DNA from: Hartmannibacter diazotrophicus
GTDB lineage: Bacteria > Pseudomonadota > Alphaproteobacteria > Rhizobiales > Pleomorphomonadaceae
NCBI RefSeq assembly: GCF_900231165.1
Contig: NZ_LT960614.1
Span: forward strand, 3,473,501 to 3,537,500
Reading direction: 5' to 3'
DNA length: 64,000 nt
A program made the position numbers and the translations under genes. Positions 17,154-27,159 of the stretch are shown here, piece by piece. The notes beneath the pieces were generated by a model that had not been told where the DNA came from, searched no databases, and saw only the letters and a list, made by a program, of their open reading frames with translations. Every line of letters starts with the position of its first letter. Position 1 is the stretch's first letter.

Positions 17154-18359
17154 TCACTTCGACATCTTCCAGATGGCAGAAAAGCGCGGATCGAAGGTCT
17201 GGCCGATGGGAGCTGCCGCTGCCCCCAGCGCGACCGACCATGGGTCCGTGAGTCCAAGCTGCAATCGTGGCAGTCGTCGGTCCGGTCGATCGGCAATGGA
17301 GGTCAGCAGGGGCTCCATCGCCTTGATCAGGCATTCGCCAAGCGCCTTCGGCGCCCCGCCGCACAGGATCACCGTCTCCGGATCGAACAGCGTCTCGATC
17401 AGATGCACACTCCAGCGAAGATTGGCGGCGGCCTCCTCGACCCAGGACAAGAGCCGGACGTCCCTGTCCATCGCCAGACGGTCGATCGTGTCGCGCAATG
17501 CCGGGTCGGCGGCGTCCAGCGTCAGATGCTGGTAGAGCGAAGCGAGCGAGGCGCGATGTTCCAGCGCCGTATAGCGATCCGGCCCGCCGAGCAGCGCCAT
17601 GCCGATCTCGCCGGCATTGCCGTTGGCGCCGTTGTAGAGTTCGCCGTTGATGATGAGCCCGGCGCCGAGACCGTAGCCGAGATAGAGGCACACCGCATGG
17701 TCGAGACCGTGGGCGGCGCCAACGATCCGCTCGGCGGTCGCGGCGGCGGCGGCATCGTTCTGCAGGCTGACCGCAAGCCCGGTGCCGGCCGAAAGCGTCT
17801 CCAGCAGCGGAAAGGCCTGCCAGGCCGCCATCATCCAGGGATCGTCGCCCTCCTGCTTGAGGCCGAAGGGGCCCGGCATCGCGAGCCCGAGGCCGACGAG
17901 TCGGTCTTCCGATTGCGGAAAAACCAGCTGGAGTTGGCGCCGCGCATTATCGACGAGCGCGAGCACCACCTCCACGCCGGACGACGGGCCGCCAGCCGGC
18001 AGCTTTGCTTCCACATGCACGTGCACGCTGCCGACGAGATCGACAGCAATGGCGCGGGCGAGATGGCGGTCGATCTGGAGACCGATGGCGAAGGCCCCCG
18101 CCGGCACCAGTTCGTAGGGCGTCGATGGCTGCCCCCTGCCCTTGCGTACCACGGCGCCGGAGGCGACGAGCCCGTCCTGCTCCAGTTCCTCGATGATGTT
18201 CGAGACCGTCTGTTTCGTCAGCCGGGTGGCCCGGGCGAGATCCGCGCGCGACAGCGGTCCGTTCAGCCTCAGGGCATCGACGATGACGCGCCGGTTGTGT
18301 GCGCTGGCGCCTTCCTGATTGGTCCCGCTCGTGGCCCGGATCGGGCGAATGTCGTTCAT
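17154..18359 (-). CDS. ROK family transcriptional repressor
   Basis: The N-terminal winged helix-turn-helix (LSRADLARATRLTKQTVSNI, near residues 34-53) is joined to a ROK sugar-kinase-like domain with GLGLAMPGPFG, the glycine-rich LYLGYGLGAGLIINGELYNG and the GEIGMALLG segment. The canonical zinc-binding Cys cluster of ROK proteins is not evident, as often in degenerate repressor forms. ATG 18359 has GAGGT 9 bases upstream; an in-frame ATG at 18401 would overlap the operator. It is divergent from a sugar ABC operon and very likely represses it, with a phosphorylated or free sugar as inducer. Confidence 0.9.
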   Translation of the reverse strand: MNDIRPIRATSGTNQEGASAHNRRVIVDALRLNGPLSRADLARATRLTKQTVSNIIEELEQDGLVASGAVVRKGRGQPSTPYELVPAGAFAIGLQIDRHLARAIAVDLVGSVHVHVEAKLPAGGPSSGVEVVLALVDNARRQLQLVFPQSEDRLVGLGLAMPGPFGLKQEGDDPWMMAAWQAFPLLETLSAGTGLAVSLQNDAAAAATAERIVGAAHGLDHAVCLYLGYGLGAGLIINGELYNGANGNAGEIGMALLGGPDRYTALEHRASLASLYQHLTLDAADPALRDTIDRLAMDRDVRLLSWVEEAAANLRWSVHLIETLFDPETVILCGGAPKALGECLIKAMEPLLTSIADRPDRRLPRLQLGLTDPWSVALGAAAAPIGQTFDPRFSAIWKMSK

Positions 18360-18400
18360 CCGCTGATTACCTCTTGACTCATCCGGATTATTGGCCACCA

Positions 18401-18427
18401 TATTAAGTCAAAACAATTGACTTAATA
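18401..18427. promoter_or_regulatory. Perfect 11-bp-arm operator between ROK gene and sugar operon
   Basis: TATTAAGTCAA (18401-18411) and TTGACTTAATA (18417-18427) form a perfect inverted repeat around AACAA. The AT-rich palindrome lies 41 bases upstream of the ROK start and 86 bases upstream of the binding-protein start. It stands out from the GC-rich surroundings and is the natural ROK binding site for both divergent promoters. Confidence 0.8.
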
Positions 18428-18513
18428 AAGAGCCATCAGAGCTCGGGGAATGGGTTGATGCGGAAGTGAACCGCCCAGCCCGAATGTGCAAGGTCCATCA
18501 GTTGGAGGCAGGA

Positions 18514-19752
18514 ATGTCGAAGTCTTTCAGAAATTCGCTTCTCGGCGCCGTGATCATCAGCGCCTCGCTCGTCCCGCATGCCTTCGCGGAGACGACGCTC
18601 AATGCCCTCTTCATGGCCCAGGCGGCCTATAGCGAGGACGACGTCCGCGCGATGACGGAGGCGTTCCAGAAGGCCAATCCGGACATCAAGGTCAATCTGG
18701 AGTTCGTCCCCTATGAGGGCCTGCACGACAAGACCGTTCTGGCGCAGGGCTCCGGCGGCGGCTACGACATCGTGCTCTTCGACGTCATCTGGCCGGCGGA
18801 ATACGCCGAGAACAAGGTTCTCGTCGACGTCTCGTCGCGCGTGACCGACGAGATGAAGAAGGGCGTCCTGCCGGGTGCCTGGACGACGGTGGAGTATAAT
18901 GGCGCCTACTACGGCATGCCGTGGATTCTCGACACCAAGTATCTCTTCTACAACAAGAAGATCCTGAAGGAAGCCGGCATCGACGCCCCGCCGAAGACCT
19001 GGGACGAGCTGACGGCCGACGCCAAGATCATCAAGGACAAGGGGCTGCTCGAAACCCCGATCGCGTGGAGCTGGGCGCAGGCGGAAGCCGCCATCTGCGA
19101 CTACACCACCCTCGTCAGCGCCTATGGCGGCGACTTCCTGAAGGACGGCAAGCCCGACTTCCAGAACGGCGGCGGCCTCGATGCGCTGAAATACATGGTC
19201 TCCAGCTACGAGTCCGGCCTCACCAATCCGAACTCCAAGGAGTTCCTGGAAGAGGACGTGCGCAGCGTCTTCCAGAACGGCGAGGCGGCCTTCGCGCTCA
19301 ACTGGACCTACATGTACAACCTCGCCAACGACCCCAAGGAAAGCAAGGTCGCGGGTGATGTCGGTGTCGTCCCTGCGCCGGGCGTTGAAGGCAAGAGCAC
19401 GGTGTCGGCCGTCAACGGCTCCATGGGCCTCGGCATCCCGACGGCCAGCAAGCATCCCGACGAGGCCTGGAAATACATCGTCTACATGACCTCGCAGACG
19501 GTCCAGAACCAGTACGCCAAGCTGAGCCTGCCGATCTGGGCGTCGTCCTATTCCGACCCGGCCGTCACGGCGGGTCAGGAAGAGCTGATCGCGGCCGCCA
19601 AGGAAGGTCTCGCGGCCATGTATCCGCGCCCGACCACCCCGCGCTATCAGGAGCTGTCCGCCGCCCTGCAGCAGGGTATCCAGGAAGCCCTGCTCGGTCA
19701 GGCATCGCCTGAGGATGCCCTCAAGGCAGCCGCCGACAACAGCGGCCTCTGA
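18514..19752 (+). CDS. Sugar ABC transporter substrate-binding protein
   Basis: This is a periplasmic family-1 extracellular solute-binding protein of 412 residues. A Sec signal peptide is visible, with a basic start, a hydrophobic core and a cut after PHAFA. The mature part contains typical blocks YDIVLFDVIWPAEYAENK, YYGMPWILDTKYLFYNKKIL and GEAAFALNWTYMYN. The ATG at 18514 has GGAGGCAGGA right before it; an in-frame ATG at 18466 would spoil the signal peptide. It is the first gene of a ROK-controlled operon. The SIS isomerase and PfkB kinase downstream suggest the ligand is a sugar or an amino-sugar conjugate. Confidence 0.92.
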   Translation: MSKSFRNSLLGAVIISASLVPHAFAETTLNALFMAQAAYSEDDVRAMTEAFQKANPDIKVNLEFVPYEGLHDKTVLAQGSGGGYDIVLFDVIWPAEYAENKVLVDVSSRVTDEMKKGVLPGAWTTVEYNGAYYGMPWILDTKYLFYNKKILKEAGIDAPPKTWDELTADAKIIKDKGLLETPIAWSWAQAEAAICDYTTLVSAYGGDFLKDGKPDFQNGGGLDALKYMVSSYESGLTNPNSKEFLEEDVRSVFQNGEAAFALNWTYMYNLANDPKESKVAGDVGVVPAPGVEGKSTVSAVNGSMGLGIPTASKHPDEAWKYIVYMTSQTVQNQYAKLSLPIWASSYSDPAVTAGQEELIAAAKEGLAAMYPRPTTPRYQELSAALQQGIQEALLGQASPEDALKAAADNSGL

Positions 19753-19762
19753 CGATCTCCCT

Positions 19763-19791
19763 CGGACCCGGCCCATCGACCGCCGGGTCCG
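19763..19791 (+). promoter_or_regulatory. Stem-loop just after the binding-protein gene
   Basis: CGGACCCGGC (19763-19772) pairs perfectly with GCCGGGTCCG (19782-19791) over a 9-base loop, 10 bases after the stop codon. No T-run follows. It probably protects the upstream mRNA end or partly ends transcription, giving more binding protein than permease. Confidence 0.65.
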
Positions 19792-19948
19792 GGGATGTCT
19801 GCCACAACAAGCAGGATTGTGCTGTGACGGCCTCCCATGGCCTCGCAGGCGGGTTCTGCTGTCTTGAGTGCAGGCAAATCCGGCGCAGCCGACGGCGACA
19901 CCCGGTATGCTGTCGTAACGTTCAATCACCAAGGAAAGCCCCAGTCCC

Positions 19949-20833
19949 TTGTCCGATCGCTGGCTGACATTCCGCGCCTGGGCTTTGATGCTGCCCCTGC
20001 TCATCGTGATGGTGGCGGTCATCGGCTGGCCGCTCGTCGATACGGTGGGCCTCTCCTTCACCGACGCACGCCTGATCGGCACCTCGGGCAAATTCGTCGG
20101 CATCGACAACTACGTCCGAATGCTCTCCAATTCCGGCTTCCAGCGCACGCTCTGGACCACGACGCTCTTTGCGGTCATCTCGGTGACCGCCGAGATGGTG
20201 ACCGGCGTCCTCGCGGCCCTGCTCCTCAATCAGCAGTTCTATGGCCGCACCGTTCTGCGCGGGCTGATGATCCTGCCCTGGGCGCTGCCGACGGTCGTCA
20301 ACGCCACGCTCTGGCGCCTCATCTACAATCCCGAATACGGCGCCCTCAATGCCCTGCTGACGCAGCTCGGGCTCATGGACAGCTACCGCTCCTGGCTCGG
20401 CGAGCCGGGCACGGCGCTTGCCGCCCTGATCGTTGCCGACACATGGAAGAATTTCCCGCTGGTGGCCTTGATCGCCCTTGCCGCGCTACAGGCGGTGCCG
20501 CGCGACATCACGTCCGCCGCGCTCGTCGATGGCGCAGATCCCTGGGCGCGCTTCCGCTTCGTCACGCTGCCCTATCTCGCCGGCCCGCTGCTCGTCGCCC
20601 TCGTTCTGCGCACGATCGAGGCCTTCAAGGTCTTCGACATCATCTGGGTGATGACGCGCGGCGGCCCGGCCAACAGCACGCGGACGCTCTCGATCCTCGT
20701 CTATCAGGAGGCCTTCTCCTTCCAGCGGGCGGGATCGGGCGCCTCGCTCGCCCTCATCGTGACATTGATCGTCACCGTCCTGGCCGCGACCTACGCGGTC
20801 CTTGTGAAGAAAGCCGCAGGGAGCACGAGCTGA
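19949..20833 (+). CDS. Sugar ABC transporter permease (MalF type)
   Basis: This is an inner-membrane permease of 294 residues with six predicted membrane segments. The coupling loop reads ITSAALVDGADPWARFRFVTLPYL, a typical EAA region. It contains the usual WALPTVVNATLWRLIYNPEYG block. The likely start is TTG 19949 with AAGGAAA about 11 bases upstream, since the family N-terminus begins shortly before RAWALMLPLL. Its stop overlaps the start of the next permease by one base. It forms the pore with the following gene. Confidence 0.9.
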   Translation: MSDRWLTFRAWALMLPLLIVMVAVIGWPLVDTVGLSFTDARLIGTSGKFVGIDNYVRMLSNSGFQRTLWTTTLFAVISVTAEMVTGVLAALLLNQQFYGRTVLRGLMILPWALPTVVNATLWRLIYNPEYGALNALLTQLGLMDSYRSWLGEPGTALAALIVADTWKNFPLVALIALAALQAVPRDITSAALVDGADPWARFRFVTLPYLAGPLLVALVLRTIEAFKVFDIIWVMTRGGPANSTRTLSILVYQEAFSFQRAGSGASLALIVTLIVTVLAATYAVLVKKAAGSTS

Positions 20834-21678
20834 TGGAACGCCGCAATCTGCCCTTCACGATCTTCATCCACGGCGCCGCGCTGCTGCTCGCCGTCATCAT
20901 CCTGCTGCCGCTCCTCTGGCTCTTCATCATGAGCATCTCGCCCGCTGCGGATCTGGCGGCAAAGCCCCTGCGCTGGTGGCCGGAAACCATCGACTTCTCG
21001 CGTTATCACACGCTGCTGACGACGCTGGAGAACAGCGCTGGCGAGGCCTTCATGGCCTCGCTCCGAAACAGTATCCAGGTGGCCGGCATGGCGGCCGTGG
21101 CTGCGGTGCTTGTCGCCATCCCCGCCGGCTGGGCCGTCTCGCGCACGCCCTCCGTCGGCTGGTCGCTGTCGATGGTGATCGCGACCTACATGCTGCCGCC
21201 GGTCGCCCTCGCCGTGCCGCTCTATATGGCCCTTGCCCATTTCGGGATGCTCAACAACGTCTTCGGCCTCGCGCTCGTCTACCTGACGATCCTCGCCCCC
21301 TTCACGACCTGGCTGATGAAATCCGGCTTCGACACGATCCCGCGCGAAATCGAGGCGGCGGCCATGATCGACGGGGCGGGCCTGTTCCGGACGCTGAAGA
21401 CGATCACGCTGCCGCTCGCCGCCCCGGTGATCGGAACGTCGGCGCTTTTCGCCTTCCTTCTCGCCTGGGACGAATTCTTCTACGCGCTGCTCTTCACCTC
21501 CGACCAGCGCGCCAAGACGCTGACCGTCGCCATCGCGGACCTCGCGGGCGGACGCGTCACCGACTACGGACTGATCGCAACCGCCGGCGTCCTCGCCGCC
21601 CTCCCCCCGGTTCTGGTCGGTCTTCTCATGCAACGCACCCTGATCTCGGGGCTGACAAGTGGTGGTGTCAAAGGATGA
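20833..21678 (+). CDS. Sugar ABC transporter permease (MalG type)
   Basis: This is the 281-residue second permease of the importer. It has six predicted membrane spans and the coupling loop EIEAAAMIDGAGLFRTLKTI, followed by TLPLAAPVIGTSALFAF. The opening FTIFIHGAALLLAVIILLPL is usual for MalG-like proteins. The start codon shares a base with the previous stop (TGATG), which indicates translational coupling. The next gene begins 5 bases after its stop. Confidence 0.92.
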   Translation: MERRNLPFTIFIHGAALLLAVIILLPLLWLFIMSISPAADLAAKPLRWWPETIDFSRYHTLLTTLENSAGEAFMASLRNSIQVAGMAAVAAVLVAIPAGWAVSRTPSVGWSLSMVIATYMLPPVALAVPLYMALAHFGMLNNVFGLALVYLTILAPFTTWLMKSGFDTIPREIEAAAMIDGAGLFRTLKTITLPLAAPVIGTSALFAFLLAWDEFFYALLFTSDQRAKTLTVAIADLAGGRVTDYGLIATAGVLAALPPVLVGLLMQRTLISGLTSGGVKG

Positions 21679-21683
21679 CTGTG

Positions 21684-22697
21684 ATGGCTGAACAGAGACG
21701 ACCGGCCGGACTGCTGGCCGTCGAAAAGGAAATGGCGCGCCAGCACGCCGACGCGCTCGCGTCCTTCGAGGGCAACAGCGATGTCGCACAGAAGGTTGCC
21801 GCCTCCCTTGGCAAGACACGACGCCTGCTGCTGCTCGGCATGGGCGGCTCCCACGCCGTCGGCCGCGCCGTCGAGCCGCATTATCGCTCGCTCGGCATCG
21901 ATGCGATCGCCCTGCCGCTGTCGGAACAGCTGACGGCGACGCTCTCGCTCGAAAACGCAACGATCCTCGTGACCTCGCAATCGGGCGAGAGCGCCGAGGT
22001 GCTGCGCTGGTTTAGGGAGACAGGCGGCACGGCCGACACCTTCGGCCTGACGATGGAGGGCGGCTCCTCGCTGGCAAAAAGCTGCCCGTCGCTCATCGGC
22101 AGCGGCGGCACGGAACACGCCTTTGCGGCAACGCGCAGCCTCACGGTGACCTTCGCGCTGCATCTCGCGATCCTGGCGGCGCTCGGCCAAAACCCGGCCT
22201 CCGCCCTTGAGCGGCTGAAGAACCCCGAAGAGCCTTCGATCGGCGCGGCGCTGAATGCCCTGTCGTCCGCTGCGACGGTCGTCACGTCCGGGCGACGCCT
22301 GCAGGGCGTTGCGGAGGCCATCGCGCTCGGCTTCACCGAACTCTCCCGGCTGCCCTGTTTCTCGCTCGAAGGCGGCCAGTTGCGCCACGGGCCTGTCGAG
22401 ATGTTGGGCCCGAAGGTCGGGCTCCTCATGTTCCGCGCCGACGATGCGACGGCCGGCCTTGTCGGTGCCATGGCGACAACCGCCATCGACGCCGGCTCGC
22501 CCGTGATCCTCTTCGATTGTTCCGGCGAATCGGCGGTGCCGGGCGCGGTCACGATCCGCGTCGCCCCGGCCTCGGATCTCGCCGCCGTCTTTGCCCTGCT
22601 GCCGGTGGCGCAGAGCCTGATGGTGGCCTTCGCCGAGACCCGCGCGCCGAACGCCGGCACGCCCGTCCGATCCACCAAGATTACCCGGGTCGAGTGA
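21684..22697 (+). CDS. SIS domain sugar-phosphate isomerase or deglycase (FrlB/AgaS-like)
   Basis: The 337-residue protein has two SIS (phosphosugar-binding) lobes. The first contains LLLGMGGSHAVGRAVEPHY and TSQSGESAEVLRWF; the second contains GGQLRHGPVEMLGP. This layout is shared by the isomerase half of GlmS, by AgaS and by fructoselysine-6-phosphate deglycase FrlB. No glutaminase domain is present. The ATG at 21684 is chosen because AAGG lies 9 bases upstream; ATG 21675 leaves no room for a ribosome site. With the kinase and importer beside it, a role in cutting a phosphorylated amino-sugar or Amadori compound in the cytoplasm is plausible. Confidence 0.88.
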   Translation: MAEQRRPAGLLAVEKEMARQHADALASFEGNSDVAQKVAASLGKTRRLLLLGMGGSHAVGRAVEPHYRSLGIDAIALPLSEQLTATLSLENATILVTSQSGESAEVLRWFRETGGTADTFGLTMEGGSSLAKSCPSLIGSGGTEHAFAATRSLTVTFALHLAILAALGQNPASALERLKNPEEPSIGAALNALSSAATVVTSGRRLQGVAEAIALGFTELSRLPCFSLEGGQLRHGPVEMLGPKVGLLMFRADDATAGLVGAMATTAIDAGSPVILFDCSGESAVPGAVTIRVAPASDLAAVFALLPVAQSLMVAFAETRAPNAGTPVRSTKITRVE

Positions 22698-23623
22698 ATG
22701 CGCCCTCTGGCAGTGATCGGCAACGTCAACGTCGACCTGATCCTCGGCCCCGCCGCGCCCTGGCCAGCGCCGGGCACCGAGATCATGGTCGATCATGACG
22801 AGTTGCGCGTCGGCGGCGCGGCCGGCAACAGCGCCCTCGTCTGGCAGGCGCTGGGTCTCGATTTCCAGATCGCCGCCAACGTCGGCAGCGACGAATTCGG
22901 CCGCTGGCTGAAGAACGCCTTCGCGGACAAGGCGGCCGGGTGGCCCGAGCGCCCCGAAGCGACGACCCTTTCGGTCGGCATCACGCATCCGGACGGCGAG
23001 CGCACGTTTTTCACCACACGCGGCCACCTGCCGCGCTTCTCGCTGGCCGATGCCCTCTCCTGCCTCGACCGACAGGCTCTTTCCGGCGGCTTCCTGCTGC
23101 TTTGCGGATCCTTCCTGACCGACGACCTGACCGGGGACTACGAAGCCCTTTTCGACTGGGCCGATGCAAACAGCATCACGGTCGCGCTCGACACCGGCTG
23201 GCCGCTCACCGGCTGGACCGGCGCGATCAGGCTCGCCGCCCGGTCCTGGCTGAAACGCTGCGGCCTCGTCCTGATGAACGAGGTCGAGGTCACGACGCTT
23301 GCCGAAGTCGGTGACGCCGACATGGCCGCGCGGCTGATCCGCTCGTGGATGCCCGAGGGCGGCATCGTCGTCGTCAAGCGGGGCGGCGCCGGGGCGATGG
23401 CCATCGACGCCGACGGCTCGCGTGTTTCCGCCGCCGCGCCGCCCGTGCGCGTCATCGACACCATCGGGGCCGGCGATGTCTTCAACGCCGCCTTTCTCGG
23501 CAGCTTTGCCGATGGAGCATCCCTGACGCAGAGCCTTGCGGCCGGCGTCTCGATCGCCTCCCACGCCGTTTCCACCCACCCGAGAGAATACCGCGCGGTG
23601 CCGGTCGCGGTGGAGGCAACCCC

Positions 23624-23627
<4 letters not shown>
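22698..23627 (+). CDS. PfkB family carbohydrate kinase
   Basis: This 309-residue ribokinase-like enzyme would phosphorylate the imported sugar. The N-terminal signature GGAAGNSALVWQALG and the C-terminal active-site motif DTIGAGDVFNAAFLG, with the catalytic Asp, are clear. It starts at the base after the SIS gene stop and overlaps the next ATPase by 4 bases, so it is tightly embedded in the operon. FrlD, the fructoselysine 6-kinase, belongs to the same family, but the sequence alone does not fix the substrate. Confidence 0.9.
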
Positions 23628-24700
<1,073 letters not shown>

Positions 24701-24729
24701 GCGGGGGCAGCCAGCTCGCATGACAAAAC

Positions 24730-24765
24730 GGCCGCCGGAGCATATCGCCCGGCGGCCTTCTTCTT
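24730..24765. terminator. Bidirectional Rho-independent terminator
   Basis: GGCCGCCGG (24730-24738) pairs perfectly with CCGGCGGCC (24749-24757). TTCTTCTT follows on the right, and AAAA lies on the left, giving a T-run for the other strand. It sits between two convergent operons. Confidence 0.82.
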
Positions 24766-24773
24766 GGCCGGCC

Positions 24774-26060
24774 TCAGGCCTCGGCGCTTGTCAGTAGCTC
24801 CGCGATGATCGCCGCCGTCCAGGTGAAGTTGCCGCCGCCCAGACCTTCGCCGGTCGTCGGGTCGTAATATTCGGCAAAGCCGCTTTCCTCGATCAGCGCC
24901 ATGCTGTCGGCAACCACTTCGCCTGCCACGTCGTCGAGCCCGCAGCGCCGCAAACCATCGATCAGCAGGTAGTTGACGATGATCCAGACCGGGCCGCGCC
25001 AGTAGCGCTTCGGCTCGAAGCGCGGATCGGCGGGATCATGGCTGGCAACGCCAAAGCGCGAACGCGCCCGCCATTCGCGGATCCGCTTCGCCAGCAGGCC
25101 CTGCTGCTGCGCAGTCCCAAGACCGGCGAGCAGCGGCAAAAGCCCGCCGACGGAAGCGCTGTCGACCAGCTTGCCCGCAACACGGTTGAGGCAGACGAAC
25201 TGGCCATGCTTTTCGCTCCAGAGCCGCGCGAAGGCCTTGCGCGCTTTCGCTACCCGAGCCTCGGCAACCTCAGCAATCTCGGACGCACCAAGACGACGGG
25301 CGAGAGAGGCCAGATCCTCGTCGGCGCGGATCAGGATCGCGTTGAAGCCGGGATCGACCACCTGGAAGGGCGAGGCGTCATGCAACTGCGCATTGTCCCA
25401 GCCAAGGCTGCGAAAGCGCTGGACGAGCCACATGTAGCGGTCGTAATCGCTCCGATGCGGGCGATGCGAGGCATCGACGTGGGTCGTGTCCCGGCGGACA
25501 TAAGGCTCCACCCCCTCGGTCGGCACACCGGCAAGCGCCTCGTCCCAGTCGATGGAATTGTCTCGCCCCGATTCCCACGGGTGCAGGATGGCGACGAGCC
25601 CTTCCCCCTTCGGATCGCGCATCGCATAGAACCATTCGTGCCAGGCGTTGGCCTTCGGCAGCATCGCCCTGGCGCGGTCCTCGGCTTTTGCCGTTTCGCG
25701 GCAAGTCTCAACAAGACGCCTCAGCACGAAGGCAAGAACCGGCGGCTGGGTGATGCCGGAGGTCGGCGTCGGACGTCCCGTCCTCCACACGCCGGGCCCC
25801 GGAAAATAGCCCTCGTCATCCACGTGGAAGACGATATGCGGCACCATGCCGTCGGGCCACTGGTGGGCCAGCAGCGTCTCGATCTCGGTGAAAGCTCGGT
25901 CCTCGTCGAAATGGCGCTGGCCGAGCGCGGTCAGGCAGCTGTCCCAATTCCACTGGAAGGGATAGAGCCCCTTGGTCGGGATGGTGTAGCTGCCGCGATC
26001 GTTTTCGAGCATCACGGAACGGGCGCGCTCGAAGGCCGCCGAACGGTCGATCCGGGTCAT
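24774..26060 (-). CDS. MGH1-like / GH63 family glycoside hydrolase
   Basis: The 428-residue protein looks like an (alpha/alpha)6-barrel glycosidase of the GH63/MGH1 group, which includes mannosylglycerate and glucosylglycerate hydrolases and alpha-glucosidases. Diagnostic blocks are KGLYPFQWNWDSCL near the start, GVWRTGRPTPTSGITQPPVL, YWRGPVWIIVNYLLIDGL and the C-terminal GGNFTWTAAIIAELL. No signal peptide is seen, so it acts in the cytoplasm on an imported glycoside. It is the last gene of a LacI-controlled importer operon and overlaps the ATPase gene by 4 bases. The exact sugar is not known. Confidence 0.83.
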   Translation of the reverse strand: MTRIDRSAAFERARSVMLENDRGSYTIPTKGLYPFQWNWDSCLTALGQRHFDEDRAFTEIETLLAHQWPDGMVPHIVFHVDDEGYFPGPGVWRTGRPTPTSGITQPPVLAFVLRRLVETCRETAKAEDRARAMLPKANAWHEWFYAMRDPKGEGLVAILHPWESGRDNSIDWDEALAGVPTEGVEPYVRRDTTHVDASHRPHRSDYDRYMWLVQRFRSLGWDNAQLHDASPFQVVDPGFNAILIRADEDLASLARRLGASEIAEVAEARVAKARKAFARLWSEKHGQFVCLNRVAGKLVDSASVGGLLPLLAGLGTAQQQGLLAKRIREWRARSRFGVASHDPADPRFEPKRYWRGPVWIIVNYLLIDGLRRCGLDDVAGEVVADSMALIEESGFAEYYDPTTGEGLGGGNFTWTAAIIAELLTSAEA

Positions 26061-27112
26061 GCCGCAACTCCCGACGTGGCGACGGCCTTGCCGCTTTCAG
26101 CCTCGAACCAGCGCACGGTGCCGGGCCTCGGTGCCAGCGCGACGGCCGCACCCGACTTGACGTCCGCCTCGTTCGGAAGCACGGCCCTCAGCAGATGCCC
26201 ATCGACATCGACCGAGACCAGCTTGTGAGGCCCGAGCGGCTCGACGACCCTGACCTTGCCGTGCAGCCCGTCTTCGGCAATGTCCATGTCTTCCGGCCGG
26301 ATGCCGAGTTCCAGAGACCCTCCGCCGGCGGGCGCGGCGAGACGATAGCCAGCCACCTCCGCCTCGTTGCCGGAGCGCTTGGCGGGCAGGAAATTCATCG
26401 GCGGATTGCCGATGAAGCCGCCGACGAAACGGTCCGCCGGATTGGCATAGACGGTCGTTGCCGGCGCGGCCTGCACGATCCGGCCGCCGTTCATCACCGA
26501 AATGCGGTCGGCGAGCGACATCGCCTCCACCTGATCGTGGGTGACGTAGATCGTCGTCGTCTTGCTCTCGGCCAGAATGCCCTTGAGTTCGGCCCGCATC
26601 TCGAGCCGCAGCAGGGCGTCGAGGTTGGAGAGCGGCTCGTCCATCAGGAGCACGGACGGCTCGACGGCAAGCGCCCGCGCCACCGCGACGCGCTGGCGCT
26701 GGCCGCCGGAAAGCTGCGCCGAATAGCGCTCCAGATAGGGATCGATGTGCATGAGCGTCGCCGCCCGGGTCACCTTGTCCTTGATGTCGGCCTCGCTCAC
26801 CTTCTTCATGCGCAAGCCGAAGGCGATATTCTCGAAGACGGTCATGTGCGGGAAAACGGCGTAGTTCTGGAACACCATCGCGATGCCCCGCTCGCGCGGC
26901 GGCAGGTGATCCACACGCCGTCCACCGATGGACACCTCGCCGGAGGACAGCGTCTCCAGCCCGGCGATGATGCGCAAAAGCGTGGTCTTGCCGCAGCCCG
27001 AGGCTCCGAGCAGGACCATGAATTCCTGGTCCTTGATGGTGAGGTCGATGTCGTGGAGCGCCGTGTGGCTCCCGAAGCGTTTGGCAACGCTCTTGATGAC
27101 GATGTCTGCCAT
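26057..27112 (-). CDS. Sugar ABC transporter ATP-binding protein (MalK/UgpC type)
   Basis: The 351-residue ATPase has Walker A GASGCGKTT, signature [15 protein letters not shown], Walker [16 protein letters not shown] and switch His in YVTHDQVEAM. A TOBE domain fills the C-terminal third. The start at MADIVIK is where family homology begins; a longer open frame upstream runs into the permease gene. It overlaps the glycosidase gene downstream, so import and hydrolysis are co-expressed. Confidence 0.93.
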   Translation of the reverse strand: MADIVIKSVAKRFGSHTALHDIDLTIKDQEFMVLLGASGCGKTTLLRIIAGLETLSSGEVSIGGRRVDHLPPRERGIAMVFQNYAVFPHMTVFENIAFGLRMKKVSEADIKDKVTRAATLMHIDPYLERYSAQLSGGQRQRVAVARALAVEPSVLLMDEPLSNLDALLRLEMRAELKGILAESKTTTIYVTHDQVEAMSLADRISVMNGGRIVQAAPATTVYANPADRFVGGFIGNPPMNFLPAKRSGNEAEVAGYRLAAPAGGGSLELGIRPEDMDIAEDGLHGKVRVVEPLGPHKLVSVDVDGHLLRAVLPNEADVKSGAAVALAPRPGTVRWFEAESGKAVATSGVAA

Positions 27113-27159
27113 GACGTTTGGTCCCGAATGGCGCAATGAGGCTCTTCGATCCGCCGTTG

